Numbered from the stretch's first letter, positions 16,137 to 25,512 are shown. The stretch: DNA of 35,170 nt from Clostridia bacterium (GCA_017407205.1 JAFQXA010000035.1:1-35170); one strand, 5' to 3'. The notes: generated from the sequence alone by a model not told the origin. Made by a program: numbers and translations.

Positions 16137-17918
16137 ATGCCCATGTTTCCTGATGCGTGGATGGCAGAGCTTCTTTCACGCAATGATATAGTGTCGGTTG
16201 TTTCAGAATACGTGCGCCTTAGTGCAAAAGGTCGCAGAATGTGGGGGTGCTGTCCTTTTCATCATGAAAAGACACCTTCATTTTCTGTAACGGGTGACAA
16301 ACAGCTTTACTATTGCTTTGGCTGTCATGCAGGCGGCAGCGTTGTCCAGTTTGTTATGGAGATGGAAAAGCTGCAATATACGGAAGCAATAAAGTTTTTG
16401 GCACAGCGTGTTGGCATGGAGCTTCCAAACGATGTTGACGATGAAAAGCTCAAAAACGAGCGAGCAAAGAAGGAAAGGCTTTATGCAGCCTGCAAGGAAG
16501 CAGCAAGGTTCTATCATGAATGTCTGCTTTCCAACATGGGAAAAGAAGCAAAGGAATACCTTGCAAAACGCGGACTTGATGCAAAGACAGTAAAGCGTTT
16601 CGGACTTGGATATGCTCCGGATTCGTGGGATTCACTTCTTCTGCATTTGAAAGAAAAGGGCTTTACCGAAAATGAAATCAAGGATGCAGGGCTTGCGCTT
16701 TCGGGTAAAAAAGAGGGTTCTTGCTATGACACATACAGAAACCGTGTTATATTCCCGATAATTGCACCAAATTCAAGAGTGTTGGGCTTTGGTGCACGTA
16801 TTATGGGGAAGGGTGAGCCCAAGTATTTAAATACGGGTGACACGCTCATATTTAATAAAAGAAACAATCTTTATGCAATCAATATGCAAAAGGGTAAGCA
16901 GATAAACGATATATTGATTGTTGAAGGTTACATGGACGTAATAAGTCTTTACAAACACGGCGTTGAGAATGCAGTTGCGAGTTTGGGTACAGCACTTACA
17001 CAACAGCAGGCAAGACTTATAAAGCGTTATACGAACAAGGTTTACATTTGCTACGACGGTGATGCCGCCGGGCAGAATGCAATGCTTCGAGGGCTTGACA
17101 TACTCGCGAAGGAAGAACTTAAAGTGCGTGTTGTGGTTATACCGGGCGGACTTGACCCTGATGAGTATGTTCGCAAGAATGGCAAGGATGCATTTGAGTC
17201 GTTAAAAGACAAGGCGTTAACGCTTCCTGCGTACAAGCTTTTATGCATAGAGCGTGCATGTGATTTGAATACCGATGAGGACAGAGAAGAATATGCAAAG
17301 AAAGCCTGCGCTTATGTTTCAACCATTGAGCCTGTTGAAAAGGAAAGGTGCATATCGCAGATAGCACGAAAGTCAGGGCTCTCAAGAGAGACTATAATGT
17401 CGCAATGCGGTGCGACAAAGTCATCTAAGAAAGAAGAAACTTTTGTAAAGCGTGGAAACCGTAGAGAAAAGAAAGACGATGAGAGCGTTCAAAGGCGTTT
17501 GAAGGCTGAGCGAATGATGGTAGCTTACATGAGCTTATCAAAGGATAACGCCATGTATGTAATGGAAAAGATGGCACAGGAGGATGTGCAATTTGAAAAT
17601 GAAGCCTTTACGGAATATGCAGATGCGTTGCTCATGGAGTATTCTGAAAAAGATGTTATTGATGAAGCAAGGCTTTTAAGTACACAAAGTGCTTCCGTTG
17701 CGGAGGCGGTGCTTCCTGCATTACAGCTTTCGGACGAACTTTCAGACTCATCGAGGGACATTATTGAGGATTGCATGAAAACTATGCAGGCTGATGCAAT
17801 AAGAGCACGCATTTTGGAAATAATGAACGGTGCAGACGCACAAATGCCCGATTTTGCGGAAAGGCTTATGGAGGCGGAAAAGCTTAAAAAGCAACTTTCC
17901 AGACTGTTGGAAAGCTAA
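16137..17918 (+). CDS. dnaG: DNA primase DnaG
   Basis: 593 residues with AAAGGAG upstream of ATG. DnaG makes RNA primers for replication and works with the DnaB helicase. The N-terminal CHC2 zinc ribbon has CPFH and CFGC (about residues 39-64). The Toprim domain follows with VEGYMDVISLYKHGV, ASLGTAL and the acidic YDGDAAGQ metal site. The C-terminal third is variable and probably contains the helicase-binding region. It sits before rpoD, as in the widespread macromolecular-synthesis arrangement. No frameshift is visible. Confidence 0.97.
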   Translation: MPMFPDAWMAELLSRNDIVSVVSEYVRLSAKGRRMWGCCPFHHEKTPSFSVTGDKQLYYCFGCHAGGSVVQFVMEMEKLQYTEAIKFLAQRVGMELPNDVDDEKLKNERAKKERLYAACKEAARFYHECLLSNMGKEAKEYLAKRGLDAKTVKRFGLGYAPDSWDSLLLHLKEKGFTENEIKDAGLALSGKKEGSCYDTYRNRVIFPIIAPNSRVLGFGARIMGKGEPKYLNTGDTLIFNKRNNLYAINMQKGKQINDILIVEGYMDVISLYKHGVENAVASLGTALTQQQARLIKRYTNKVYICYDGDAAGQNAMLRGLDILAKEELKVRVVVIPGGLDPDEYVRKNGKDAFESLKDKALTLPAYKLLCIERACDLNTDEDREEYAKKACAYVSTIEPVEKERCISQIARKSGLSRETIMSQCGATKSSKKEETFVKRGNRREKKDDESVQRRLKAERMMVAYMSLSKDNAMYVMEKMAQEDVQFENEAFTEYADALLMEYSEKDVIDEARLLSTQSASVAEAVLPALQLSDELSDSSRDIIEDCMKTMQADAIRARILEIMNGADAQMPDFAERLMEAEKLKKQLSRLLES

Positions 17919-17936
17919 AGAATCAATAGTTTGGTT

Positions 17937-17965
17937 TTGAATAGAAGAAAAAAGAATTTTATAAT
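17937..17965 (+). promoter_or_regulatory. Sigma-A-type promoter for rpoD
   Basis: TTGAAT at 17937-17942, a 17-base spacer and a perfect TATAAT at 17960-17965. The predicted start near 17972 lies just upstream of the rpoD ribosome site, so rpoD can be transcribed apart from dnaG. Confidence 0.65.
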
Positions 17966-17989
17966 ATTTTAAAGTACGAGGTGGAAAAA

Positions 17990-19063
17990 GTGGAAGAAGC
18001 AAAGACGGTAAAAATGAAGGACAAGCTCGATATGCTCGTCGAACGTGGCAAAGCAAGTGGTGTTTTGACTTATAAGGAAGTTGAAGATACTTTCCATGAG
18101 ATGGAGCTTGATCCTGAACAGGTAGAGCAGATTTATGACCGCTTTGAAGCAATGAATATTGATGTTGTTGAAGAAACAGTAGTTCACGAAGATATCAATG
18201 AAGAATTAGCTGACGTTTCATCAATGGAAGGCGTTGCAATAGATGACCCTGTTCGTATGTACCTTAAGGAAATCGGTAAGGTACCGCTTTTGACGGCTGA
18301 TGAGGAAGTTGAAATAGCAAAGCGTATGGCAGATGGTGATGCAGATGCAAAGCACCAGCTTGCAGAAGCAAACCTGCGTCTTGTTGTATCAGTTGCAAAA
18401 CGCTATGTCGGCCGCGGTATGCTTTTCCTTGACCTTATTCAGGAGGGCAATCTTGGTCTTATAAAGGCTGTTGAAAAGTTTGACTATAACAAGGGCTATA
18501 AGTTCTCAACTTATGCAACATGGTGGATAAGACAGGCTATTACAAGAGCTATTGCAGACCAGGCAAGAACTATAAGAATTCCTGTTCATATGGTTGAAAC
18601 CATAAACAAACTCATACGAGTTAACCGTCAGCTTTTGCAGGACTTGGGCAGAGATCCGAGACCTGAAGAAATAGCGGAGGAAATGGGCATAAGCGAAGAA
18701 AAGGTGCGTGAAATCATAAAGGTTGCACAGGAACCTGTTTCACTCGAAACTCCGATTGGCGAAGAAGAAGACAGCCACTTGGGCGACTTCATTCCGGACG
18801 AGGATGCTCCGGCGCCTGCTGAAGTTGCAGCATTCACACTTTTGAAGGAACAGCTCATGGAAGTTCTTGATACGCTTACTCCGCGTGAAGAAAAGGTATT
18901 GAGATTGCGTTTCGGTCTTGATGACGGAAAAGCCCGCACACTCGAAGAAGTCGGCAAGGAGTTTAACGTAACACGTGAAAGAATACGTCAGATTGAAGCA
19001 AAGGCACTTCGTAAATTGAGACACCCCTCAAGAAGCAAGAAGCTTAAGGATTTCCTCGAATGA
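17990..19063 (+). CDS. rpoD: Primary sigma factor RpoD (SigA)
   Basis: 357 residues from GTG at 17990, chosen because GAGGTGG lies 5 bases upstream; GTG at 17981 is an alternative adding three residues. All regions are visible: 1.2 ([17 protein letters not shown]), 2 ([57 protein letters not shown]), 3 ([20 protein letters not shown]) and 4 ([44 protein letters not shown]). A short acidic region 1.1 is present. It directs RNA polymerase to housekeeping promoters of the TTGACA/TATAAT type, many of which are seen in this window. The U32 gene overlaps its stop by four bases. Confidence 0.97.
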   Translation: MEEAKTVKMKDKLDMLVERGKASGVLTYKEVEDTFHEMELDPEQVEQIYDRFEAMNIDVVEETVVHEDINEELADVSSMEGVAIDDPVRMYLKEIGKVPLLTADEEVEIAKRMADGDADAKHQLAEANLRLVVSVAKRYVGRGMLFLDLIQEGNLGLIKAVEKFDYNKGYKFSTYATWWIRQAITRAIADQARTIRIPVHMVETINKLIRVNRQLLQDLGRDPRPEEIAEEMGISEEKVREIIKVAQEPVSLETPIGEEEDSHLGDFIPDEDAPAPAEVAAFTLLKEQLMEVLDTLTPREEKVLRLRFGLDDGKARTLEEVGKEFNVTRERIRQIEAKALRKLRHPSRSKKLKDFLE

Positions 19064-20301
19064 TAAACAATGTAGAATTGCTTTCGCCTGCAGGCAATTT
19101 TGAAAGATTGCAGGTAGCATTCAGATTCGGTGCAGATGCTGTTTATCTTGGTGCAACAGCAATGAGCTTGCGTAATTTTGCAGACAATTTTACGCCTGAT
19201 GAGCTCATTGAAGCAGTGAAGCTTGCACACGGACTTAATAAAAAAGTCTATGTCACGGTGAACGCTTTTGCGCGTGATGATGATATAAAAGAGCTTCCTG
19301 TGCTTATTGAAAGCATAAAGGCAGCTTCTCCCGATGCACTCATTGTAAATGATCCCGGTGTTATAAGGGTGCTGAGAAGAACTATTCCCGATATGCCGCT
19401 TCATTTAAGCACACAGGCAAACACTTTAAACAGCGAGTCGGCATCTTTTTGGTATGACCAAGGGATTACCCGTGTTGTTTTGGCAAGAGAGCTGTCGCTT
19501 GATGACATAAAGCGTTTGAGGGACAATATTCCAAGCGATTTAGAGCTTGAAATGTTTGTCCACGGTGCAATGTGCGTGTCGTATTCAGGTCGTTGTCTTT
19601 TAAGTAATTATGTTGACGGAAGAGACAGCAACAAGGGAGAATGTGTTCAGCCGTGCAGATGGAAGTATGAAATGCGTGAAAAGGGCAAAGATGGCGAATA
19701 TCTCACGATTGAAGAAGACGATAACGGCACATTTATTTTAAACTCACGCGATTTAAGACTCATTGAGTATTTGCCCAAGATTATTGATGCAGGCGTTACA
19801 TCTTTGAAGATTGAAGGCAGAATGAAGTCGATATCATATGTTGCGGCTGTCACGAATGCGTACAGAATGGCACTCGACTTTTTTGAGAAAGAGGGTAAGG
19901 ACGCAATACTTCCTCAGGCAATAGTGGAAGAACTCAGCAAGGCAAGCCACAGACCGTTCACAACAGGATTCCTGTTTGGGAAAAACGGTGATAAGCTTCA
20001 GGAGACCTCACACGCAGGATACATTCAGGACGCTTGTATTTGTGCAACTGTTGAAGATTATGACAGCGAAAATAAGGTAGCCCATGTTTTTCAGCGTAAC
20101 CGCTTCTTTAAGGGCGATAGCGTTGAAATACTTTCGCCTTCTGATATCGGAAGAACATTTAAGGTCGAATGGATTAAGGATGCAGAGGGTAATGAGGTTG
20201 AGTCTGCTCCACATCCTAAACAGGAGCTTTATATCGGATGCAGTGAACCCTTAAAGCATGGCGATATACTCAAGCTTGCAGGCGAAATAAAGAGATTTTG
20301 A
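19060..20301 (+). CDS. Peptidase U32-family protein, probable tRNA hydroxylation factor (TrhP-like)
   Basis: 413 residues, ATG overlapping the rpoD stop (ATGA). N-terminal TIM-barrel-like part begins [20 protein letters not shown]. The U32 signature is present as [19 protein letters not shown], followed by the Cys pair in [13 protein letters not shown], and later [14 protein letters not shown]. In Escherichia coli and Bacillus relatives (TrhP/YrrN/YrrO) this family takes part in 5-hydroxyuridine formation on tRNA; the old protease label is uncertain. A beta-rich C-terminal domain (about 325-413) is present as in TrhP. Coupling to rpoD is probably translational. Confidence 0.88.
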   Translation: MINNVELLSPAGNFERLQVAFRFGADAVYLGATAMSLRNFADNFTPDELIEAVKLAHGLNKKVYVTVNAFARDDDIKELPVLIESIKAASPDALIVNDPGVIRVLRRTIPDMPLHLSTQANTLNSESASFWYDQGITRVVLARELSLDDIKRLRDNIPSDLELEMFVHGAMCVSYSGRCLLSNYVDGRDSNKGECVQPCRWKYEMREKGKDGEYLTIEEDDNGTFILNSRDLRLIEYLPKIIDAGVTSLKIEGRMKSISYVAAVTNAYRMALDFFEKEGKDAILPQAIVEELSKASHRPFTTGFLFGKNGDKLQETSHAGYIQDACICATVEDYDSENKVAHVFQRNRFFKGDSVEILSPSDIGRTFKVEWIKDAEGNEVESAPHPKQELYIGCSEPLKHGDILKLAGEIKRF

Positions 20302-20323
20302 TTTTACACATACGGACAAAGTA

Positions 20324-20360
20324 AAAACGCATAACCTTTTAGAAGGAGGTTGTGCGTTTT
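20324..20360 (+). promoter_or_regulatory. Hairpin with the sigK ribosome site in its loop
   Basis: AAAACGCATAACC pairs with GGTTGTGCGTTTT (one T-G pair, otherwise complete). The loop is TTTTAGAAGGA. The Shine-Dalgarno AAGGAGG (20343-20349) spans loop and first stem bases, and the stem ends exactly at the sigK ATG. It can act as a terminator for the rpoD-U32 transcript (stem ending in TTTT), as a translational switch for sigK, or as both. Confidence 0.6.
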
Positions 20361-21047
20361 ATGTTTGAATTGATTTTTGCATTTTTAAAAGATGCAATGT
20401 TTTATACAGGGTATGTAAGCAGTAAAAACACTTTTCCGGAACCGCTTAATAGCGAGGAAGAGCAAACATATATAGAAAAACTGAATATGGGTGATGCCTC
20501 AGCACGGGCAAAGCTCATTGAACATAATTTGAGACTCGTTGCGCATATTGCAAAAAAGTATGCATCGCGTCACCGTGATATGGATGACTTGATTTCAATA
20601 GGCACAGTAGGACTCATAAAAGCTGTATCTACTTTCAAAAAAGAAAAAGGGAGTACGCTTGCGACATATTGTTCACGCTGTATTGAAAATGAAATATTGA
20701 TGTCGTTAAGAGCTGAAAAGAAACAGAGAAAGGAAATAAGCCTTTTTGATTCAATCGGAAGCGACAAAGAAGGAAATGAGCTCGTGCTGTCCGATGTTTT
20801 GGGAACCGATGCGGATGATACGCATAATGCAGCAGAATTGTCTATCGCAAGTGAACGCCTTAAAAGAATAATGAGTGAGGTCTTGACTGAAAGAGAACAG
20901 AAGGTAATAATAATGAGGTTTGGGATAAAAGACGGAATTGCAATGCCTCAGCGGGAGGTTGCAAAAATACTCGGTATATCGCGTTCCTATGTTTCAAGAC
21001 TCGAAAAAAAGGCTATAAATAAGCTGAATAATGCTTTTTTTGATTAG
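20361..21047 (+). CDS. sigK: Mother-cell sporulation sigma factor SigK (pro-sigma-K)
   Basis: 228 residues from ATG at 20361; an in-frame GTG at 20352 is only 2 bases from the ribosome site and is less likely. A hydrophobic pro-sequence (FELIFAFLKDAMFYTGYV, about 2-19) precedes the mature part beginning SSKNTFPEPL, as in pro-sigma-K, which is released by the membrane protease SpoIVFB. Regions 2 (NLRLVAHIAKKYASRHRDMD, DLISIGTVGLIKAVSTF, TYCSRCIENEILM) and 4 (LTEREQKVIIMRFGI, AKILGISRSYVSRLEKKAI) are intact. There is no skin-like insertion: the gene is continuous. It controls late coat and maturation genes. Confidence 0.93.
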   Translation: MFELIFAFLKDAMFYTGYVSSKNTFPEPLNSEEEQTYIEKLNMGDASARAKLIEHNLRLVAHIAKKYASRHRDMDDLISIGTVGLIKAVSTFKKEKGSTLATYCSRCIENEILMSLRAEKKQRKEISLFDSIGSDKEGNELVLSDVLGTDADDTHNAAELSIASERLKRIMSEVLTEREQKVIIMRFGIKDGIAMPQREVAKILGISRSYVSRLEKKAINKLNNAFFD

Positions 21048-21050
21048 TAC

Positions 21051-21080
21051 TTGTTGAAATGGTATATATTGTGGTAAAAT
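21051..21080 (+). promoter_or_regulatory. Promoter for efp
   Basis: Extended -10 TGGTAAAAT (21072-21080), preceded by TTGTTG (18-base spacer) or TTGAAA (15-base spacer). It is the only promoter-like sequence between sigK and efp. Confidence 0.45.
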
Positions 21081-21123
21081 ATCAAGGATAATAATTATAA
21101 ACCCATTTGGGAGGTATTTTACT

Positions 21124-21681
21124 ATGATCATGGCAGGCGATTTCAGAAAAGGCGTAACGGTAGAAATAGACGGACAGGTTTGGTCCATTGCTGACTTCCA
21201 GCACGTTAAGCCCGGCAAAGGTGCGGCATTTGTTCGTACAAGACTTAAGAACGTTATGACGGGTGCAGTTCTTGAACGTACATTCAGCCCCACAGATAAG
21301 TATCCTAAGGCACACATTGAGAATAAGTCAATGCAGTACCTCTATTCAGACGGTGAGCTTTATTACTTCATGGACAGTGAAACATTTGAACAGCTCCCCT
21401 TGAATGCAAGCGAAGTTGAAGAAGCTATTGATTTCATCGTTGAAAACGATAACGTAAACATTCGTTTCTATAAGGGCAAGGCTTTCTCAGTTGAAGCTCC
21501 CAACTTTGTTGAGCTTACTGTTACGGAAACAGAACCCGGCTTCAAGGGTGATACAGCAACAGGCGCAACAAAGCCCGCTGTTTTGGAAACAGGTTATAAA
21601 ATCAATGTTCCCTTGTTCATCAATGAAGGTGAAAGAATCCGCGTAGATACCCGTACAGGCGAATACATGGAGCGTGTTTAA
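21124..21681 (+). CDS. efp: Elongation factor P
   Basis: 185 residues. ATG at 21124 has GGGAGG nine bases upstream; the ATG two codons later would be too far. EF-P binds stalled ribosomes between P and E sites and relieves arrest at polyproline. Domain I carries Lys32 in the loop KPGKG, the residue modified in many bacteria; no modification enzyme is seen in this window. Domains II and III (from about residue 66) end with the family pattern [16 protein letters not shown]. Pro-rich linkers in the surface proteins of this genome (EPT, ATEAP, PPPP) may make EF-P important, which is inference. Confidence 0.97.
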   Translation: MIMAGDFRKGVTVEIDGQVWSIADFQHVKPGKGAAFVRTRLKNVMTGAVLERTFSPTDKYPKAHIENKSMQYLYSDGELYYFMDSETFEQLPLNASEVEEAIDFIVENDNVNIRFYKGKAFSVEAPNFVELTVTETEPGFKGDTATGATKPAVLETGYKINVPLFINEGERIRVDTRTGEYMERV

Positions 21682-21724
21682 TTCCCTTCTTTTGAGACAA
21701 TAAATCAGAAAAAGGAGAGATAAT

Positions 21725-22126
21725 ATGAGTGATATTAAATCAAAGGTAGCATATATCCAGGGCTTGGCCGATGGCTTGAATATTGCTGATGAAGCAACAG
21801 CTAAGGTTTTGAAAGCTATAATCAAGACGCTTGAAGATATGGCTGAAATTATCGAAGAGCATGATGAATGTATTGATGAGCTTGACGATTGCATGGAAGA
21901 TATCTGTGACGAGCTTGACGATATTGACGAATATCTCTTTGATGACGAAGATGATGAAGATGAGGACGAAGAAGGCGATTTTTTTGAAGCCGAATGTCCT
22001 AATTGCGGTGAAGTAATTTATTTCGACAGCCATCTTTGTGAGAAGATGGATGAGCTTATTTGCCCCAATTGCAACACTTCAATAATCGGTGATTTTGAAG
22101 ACGAGGAAGAAGCAGAGGAAGAATAA
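21725..22126 (+). CDS. CD1247-type small acidic zinc-ribbon protein
   Basis: 133 residues with AAAGGAGAG upstream of ATG. The helical N-terminus (SDIKSKVAYIQGLADGLNI onward) matches the conserved CD1247 N-terminal domain of Clostridia, which is often sited just after efp, as here. A run of about 17 acidic residues (near 76-92) precedes a C-terminal zinc ribbon with CPNC and CPNC pairs. The function is unknown. It may be co-transcribed with efp (43-base gap) and is followed by a terminator. Confidence 0.85.
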   Translation: MSDIKSKVAYIQGLADGLNIADEATAKVLKAIIKTLEDMAEIIEEHDECIDELDDCMEDICDELDDIDEYLFDDEDDEDEDEEGDFFEAECPNCGEVIYFDSHLCEKMDELICPNCNTSIIGDFEDEEEAEEE

Positions 22127-22152
22127 GCAAATTGCGATTTTAACAAAAATGC

Positions 22153-22191
22153 AAAAAGAAGGTAACAATAGTGGCTGTTGCCTTCTTTTTT
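22153..22191 (+). terminator. Terminator after efp / CD1247-type gene
   Basis: AAAAAGAAGGTAACA pairs with TGTTGCCTTCTTTTT around an 8-base loop, ending in a T-run. Confidence 0.88.
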
Positions 22192-22192
22192 G

Positions 22193-22221
22193 TTGACACT
22201 AGTATGGGCGTAATCTATTAT
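22193..22221 (+). promoter_or_regulatory. Near-consensus sigma-A promoter for lipoprotein gene
   Basis: TTGACA at 22193-22198, exactly 17 bases, TATTAT at 22216-22221. This is the closest to consensus in the window and sits directly after the terminator T-run. The predicted leader is about 29 bases. Confidence 0.7.
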
Positions 22222-22256
22222 ATAGTTTAGAATATTATGATTGGAATTATAATGCT

Positions 22257-22823
22257 ATGACTAAAAAACTTTGCGTGCTTACGGCACTTTTATTGAACTT
22301 CATGTTATTGTTTTCTGCCTGCAAAAAGGAGGAAGCAATCTCGCTTTATGTAGAGCTTGCTGCATACAGAGTTCAGGGAGAAGCAGTCAATAATTTTGAC
22401 AAAAAGCTTCGTGAGGCTTTTCCGCAGTATGCCGATATGAACATAAAAGGATCATCACTTGATGATCCTGGCGTTGCATTTCAGATTGTTGTATTTATGT
22501 TTACAAACGAGGTAGAGCTTTTTATTTGTGATGCAAGCGCTTCGACGAAATTGGCAGCACAGGGAGATAACTTCTTTGCACTTGAAGATGTATTTACCGA
22601 GGAAGAAATTGCGACATTTAAAGGGAAAGGTGTTGTTTTTGAAAAAGAAGATGACTGGAGCAATCCCACGGGCGAGTACAGCAGAGTTTGCGGGCTTGAT
22701 CTTTCGGATTCTGAAGCCGTTGTAGAGCTTACATCGCTCCCGAATCCTCAAATATTCATAGTAGCAAGCACGAAAAACATGGAGGCTGCAAAAGAAGTGT
22801 TTAAATACTTGGCAACTCTTTGA
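22257..22823 (+). CDS. Small lipoprotein of unknown function
   Basis: 188 residues. The signal sequence ends in a lipobox LFSAC with Cys22 as the expected lipidated residue, followed by KKEE, so the protein is probably tethered on the outer face of the membrane. The rest is a mixed alpha/beta sequence (SLYVELAAYRVQGEAV, ELFICDASASTKLAAQ, NFFALEDVFTEEE) reminiscent of a reduced solute-binding fold, but I cannot assign a family. The ribosome site is poor (TTGGAAT). The strong promoter upstream indicates steady expression. It stands alone between efp and DUF512. Confidence 0.8.
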   Translation: MTKKLCVLTALLLNFMLLFSACKKEEAISLYVELAAYRVQGEAVNNFDKKLREAFPQYADMNIKGSSLDDPGVAFQIVVFMFTNEVELFICDASASTKLAAQGDNFFALEDVFTEEEIATFKGKGVVFEKEDDWSNPTGEYSRVCGLDLSDSEAVVELTSLPNPQIFIVASTKNMEAAKEVFKYLATL

Positions 22824-22852
22824 TGCTTTTTATATGAAAATACGCTTTTTTG

Positions 22853-22861
22853 TGATATAAT
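22853..22861 (+). promoter_or_regulatory. Extended -10 placing the transcript start at the DUF512 ATG
   Basis: TGATATAAT combines the TGn extension with a perfect TATAAT (22856-22861). Six bases later is the ATG at 22868, the position expected for the first transcribed base. There is no Shine-Dalgarno sequence between them, so the mRNA may be leaderless. Confidence 0.5.
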
Positions 22862-22867
22862 TATAGT

Positions 22868-24178
22868 ATGGAAAATTTGAAAAAACATAGGATTTTAGCA
22901 GTTGATAAGGGTTCGCTTGCAGAGGAAGCAGGAATTGAAGCAGGCGACTTTTTGCTGTCTGTAAACGGAGAAAAAATAGTCGATATAATTGATTATGAGG
23001 ACTTGATAACAAACGAGGAAATAACCGTTTGCTTTGAAAAGGAAAACAGCGAACAGCGGATAGAAGTCATAATCGAAAAGGATGAGTTTGAGGATCTGGG
23101 ATTAAACTTTGAAACCTCACTCATGAGCGAGGTTCGTTTGTGCAAGAATAATTGCGTTTTTTGTTTTGTTGACCAGATGCCTTGCAATACAAGAAAAACG
23201 CTCCATGTCAAGGATGATGATTTCAGACTGTCCCTTATAATGGGAAACTATATAACACTTACAAATATTGATGATGATGAGTTTGAACGTATAATCCGTC
23301 GCCATGTGAGTCCCCTTTATATATCCGTGCATGCAACGGACGGCGAAGTTCGCAAAAAAATGATGCGAAATCCGTCGGCAACAAAAATTTTTGAGCGTCT
23401 TACAAGGCTCAAAGAGGAAAATATAAAGTTTAACTGCCAGATAGTTTTGTGCCCCGACCTTAATAACGGTGATGTTTTGAGAAAATCCTTGAGCGATTTT
23501 TTGTCATTGTCACCCGAATCGGTCGCAGTCGTGCCCGTTGGTCTTACAAAGCACAGAGAGGGGCTTTACCCACTTTCAAAGCTTACAAAAGAAGAAGCTT
23601 CGGAAGCGATCGATATTATTGAAGAGTTTTGCAAAAAGGGGCTTAATGTTTATGCATCCGATGAGATGTATTTACAGGCTGAGCGTGAACTGCCTCCCTA
23701 TGAATACTATGGAGAATTTCCGCAGATTGAAAACGGCGTGGGCTTGATCCGTATGTTTGAGGACGGATTTAATTACGAGCTTGAATATGCAGAAAAGCTT
23801 GATAAAAATATAGAGTTTGACGCGGTTTCAGGTGTATCCGCAGGTCCGATTTTAAAAGGTCTGTTTTCAAAACTTGAAAAGTATGGTATAAAAATAAATA
23901 CGCATATCGTTGAAAATGAGTTTTTTGGCGAGACTATAACAGTTAGCGGCTTGATTTGTGGCTGTGATATTGTTAAAGCTTATGAAAAAGGGTTGTTTTC
24001 AAATTCCGAAAAACTGCTCATACCGTGCAGTATGTTAAAGGAAGATGACAGTAATTCGTTCCTTGACGGTATGACGGTTGGAGAGCTTTCAAAAATAATA
24101 AATAAAAAAGTAATTCCCATGCCGGCATCCGACGGTGCCGCTTTCATTGCGGAATTATTCAGCGAGGTGGCTGTATGA
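22868..24178 (+). CDS. DUF512 protein with PDZ-like and radical-SAM-type domains
   Basis: 436 residues. The N-terminal PDZ-like segment (about 8-50: KGSLAEEAGIEAGDFLLSVNG) is followed by a cysteine motif CKNNCVFCFVDQMP that would hold an iron-sulfur cluster, a radical-SAM-like barrel (FRLSLIMGNYITLTN, ISVHATDGEVRKKMMRNP) and the C-terminal DUF512 region with a conserved YASDEMYLQAERELPPYEYY pattern. The family is conserved in Clostridia and commonly sits beside der, as here, but its reaction is not known. Start and der overlap: ATGA joins it to the next gene. No ribosome site precedes the ATG; see the promoter entry. Confidence 0.9.
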   Translation: MENLKKHRILAVDKGSLAEEAGIEAGDFLLSVNGEKIVDIIDYEDLITNEEITVCFEKENSEQRIEVIIEKDEFEDLGLNFETSLMSEVRLCKNNCVFCFVDQMPCNTRKTLHVKDDDFRLSLIMGNYITLTNIDDDEFERIIRRHVSPLYISVHATDGEVRKKMMRNPSATKIFERLTRLKEENIKFNCQIVLCPDLNNGDVLRKSLSDFLSLSPESVAVVPVGLTKHREGLYPLSKLTKEEASEAIDIIEEFCKKGLNVYASDEMYLQAERELPPYEYYGEFPQIENGVGLIRMFEDGFNYELEYAEKLDKNIEFDAVSGVSAGPILKGLFSKLEKYGIKINTHIVENEFFGETITVSGLICGCDIVKAYEKGLFSNSEKLLIPCSMLKEDDSNSFLDGMTVGELSKIINKKVIPMPASDGAAFIAELFSEVAV

Positions 24179-25512
24179 AAAAACCGCTCGTTGCACTTGT
24201 TGGCAGAGCAAATGTCGGCAAGTCAACATTTTTTAACAGAATAATAGGTAAACGCATATCCATAGTTGATGATATGCCCGGAGTCACGCGTGACAGAATT
24301 TACGGTGATGCTACATGGCTCAACTACTCATTTTCAGTGGTTGATACGGGTGGTATAGAGCCCGTTGTTGATTCTGTAATAAGCAAGCAGATGCGTCGTC
24401 AGGCGGAGCTTGCTATCGAGACCGCCGATGTAATTGTTTTCATGGTTGACGGAAGAGACGGTCTTGTGGCAGCGGATGAGGAAGTAGCAGGAATGCTCAG
24501 AAAAAGTAAAAAACCCATCGTGCTTGCGGTTAATAAGGTAGACCACCCCAAGTATGAGGACAGTATTTACGATTTTTATGCACTGGGACTTGGTACGCCG
24601 ATAACGGTATCGGCTCAGCAGGGATTGGGACTTGGTGACCTTTTGGATGAGATCGTAAGTCATTTTGCTCCGATGGAGATTGACGAGAACGAGGACAAGC
24701 CAATAATGATTTCCGTAGCAGGAAAACCGAATGTCGGCAAATCGAGTCTTGTTAATGCACTTTTAGGTAATGAAAGAACGATAGTTTCAAACATTCCGGG
24801 CACAACTCGCGATGCCATTGATACTCCTTTTACATATGAGGGTAAGGAGTACATAATGGTTGATACCGCAGGTATACGCAGAAAGCGTGCCATTGAAGAT
24901 GAAACCGTTGAAAGATACAGCGTTATAAGGTCGCTCGATGCAATAAGACGTGTCGATGTTGTATTGATCGTTATTGATGCGGAGCAGGGCTTAAGTGAGC
25001 AGGATGTAAGAATAGCAGGCTATGTTCACGAAGAAGGCAAGGCTGCCGTTTTGGTTGTAAATAAGTGGGATCTTATCGAAAAAGATACTCACACAATGAA
25101 CGAGTTCAAAAAGAAGCTTGCTGTGGATCTTGCATTTATGAACTATATTCCCATGCTTTTCGTTTCTGCAAAGACGGGGCAGCGAGTGAACAAGATAATG
25201 GATCTTGTTCTGGAAGTATATGAGCAAAATTCAAGGCGTGTTTCAACAGGTACGCTCAACGATGTAATTTCAGAAGCTGTTACGGTTACTGAACCGCCGA
25301 GTGATAAGGGACGCAGATTAAAGATTTACTACGGCACCCAGGTTGCTTCAAATCCCCCTACATTTGTGTTGTTTGTAAATGAGCCGGAAACTATGCATTT
25401 CTCATATAAGCGTTATCTTGAAAACTATTTGAGAAAGTCTTTCATGCTTGACAAGACTCCCATCCGTTTGATAGTAAGACAGCGCGGAAAGGATAATGAT
25501 ATAAGGTCATGA
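24175..25512 (+). CDS. der: Ribosome biogenesis GTPase Der (EngA)
   Basis: 445 residues, overlapping the DUF512 stop by four bases. Two G domains in tandem: the first with GRANVGKST, DTGG and NKVD; the second with GKPNVGKSS, DTAG and NKWD. A C-terminal KH-like domain follows (about 355-440). Der acts in 50S subunit maturation. Length and both G domains are normal. Translational coupling with the DUF512 gene and plsY is likely. Confidence 0.97.
   Translation: MKKPLVALVGRANVGKSTFFNRIIGKRISIVDDMPGVTRDRIYGDATWLNYSFSVVDTGGIEPVVDSVISKQMRRQAELAIETADVIVFMVDGRDGLVAADEEVAGMLRKSKKPIVLAVNKVDHPKYEDSIYDFYALGLGTPITVSAQQGLGLGDLLDEIVSHFAPMEIDENEDKPIMISVAGKPNVGKSSLVNALLGNERTIVSNIPGTTRDAIDTPFTYEGKEYIMVDTAGIRRKRAIEDETVERYSVIRSLDAIRRVDVVLIVIDAEQGLSEQDVRIAGYVHEEGKAAVLVVNKWDLIEKDTHTMNEFKKKLAVDLAFMNYIPMLFVSAKTGQRVNKIMDLVLEVYEQNSRRVSTGTLNDVISEAVTVTEPPSDKGRRLKIYYGTQVASNPPTFVLFVNEPETMHFSYKRYLENYLRKSFMLDKTPIRLIVRQRGKDNDIRS

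Noticed and set aside
20361..21047. Possible skin-type interruption of sigK
   Set aside because: The sigma factor reads through as one intact frame covering the pro-sequence and regions 2 to 4.
22248..22259. TATAAT close to the lipoprotein ATG as a third leaderless case
   Set aside because: The gap to ATG is only three bases, and a much better promoter lies upstream at 22193-22221.
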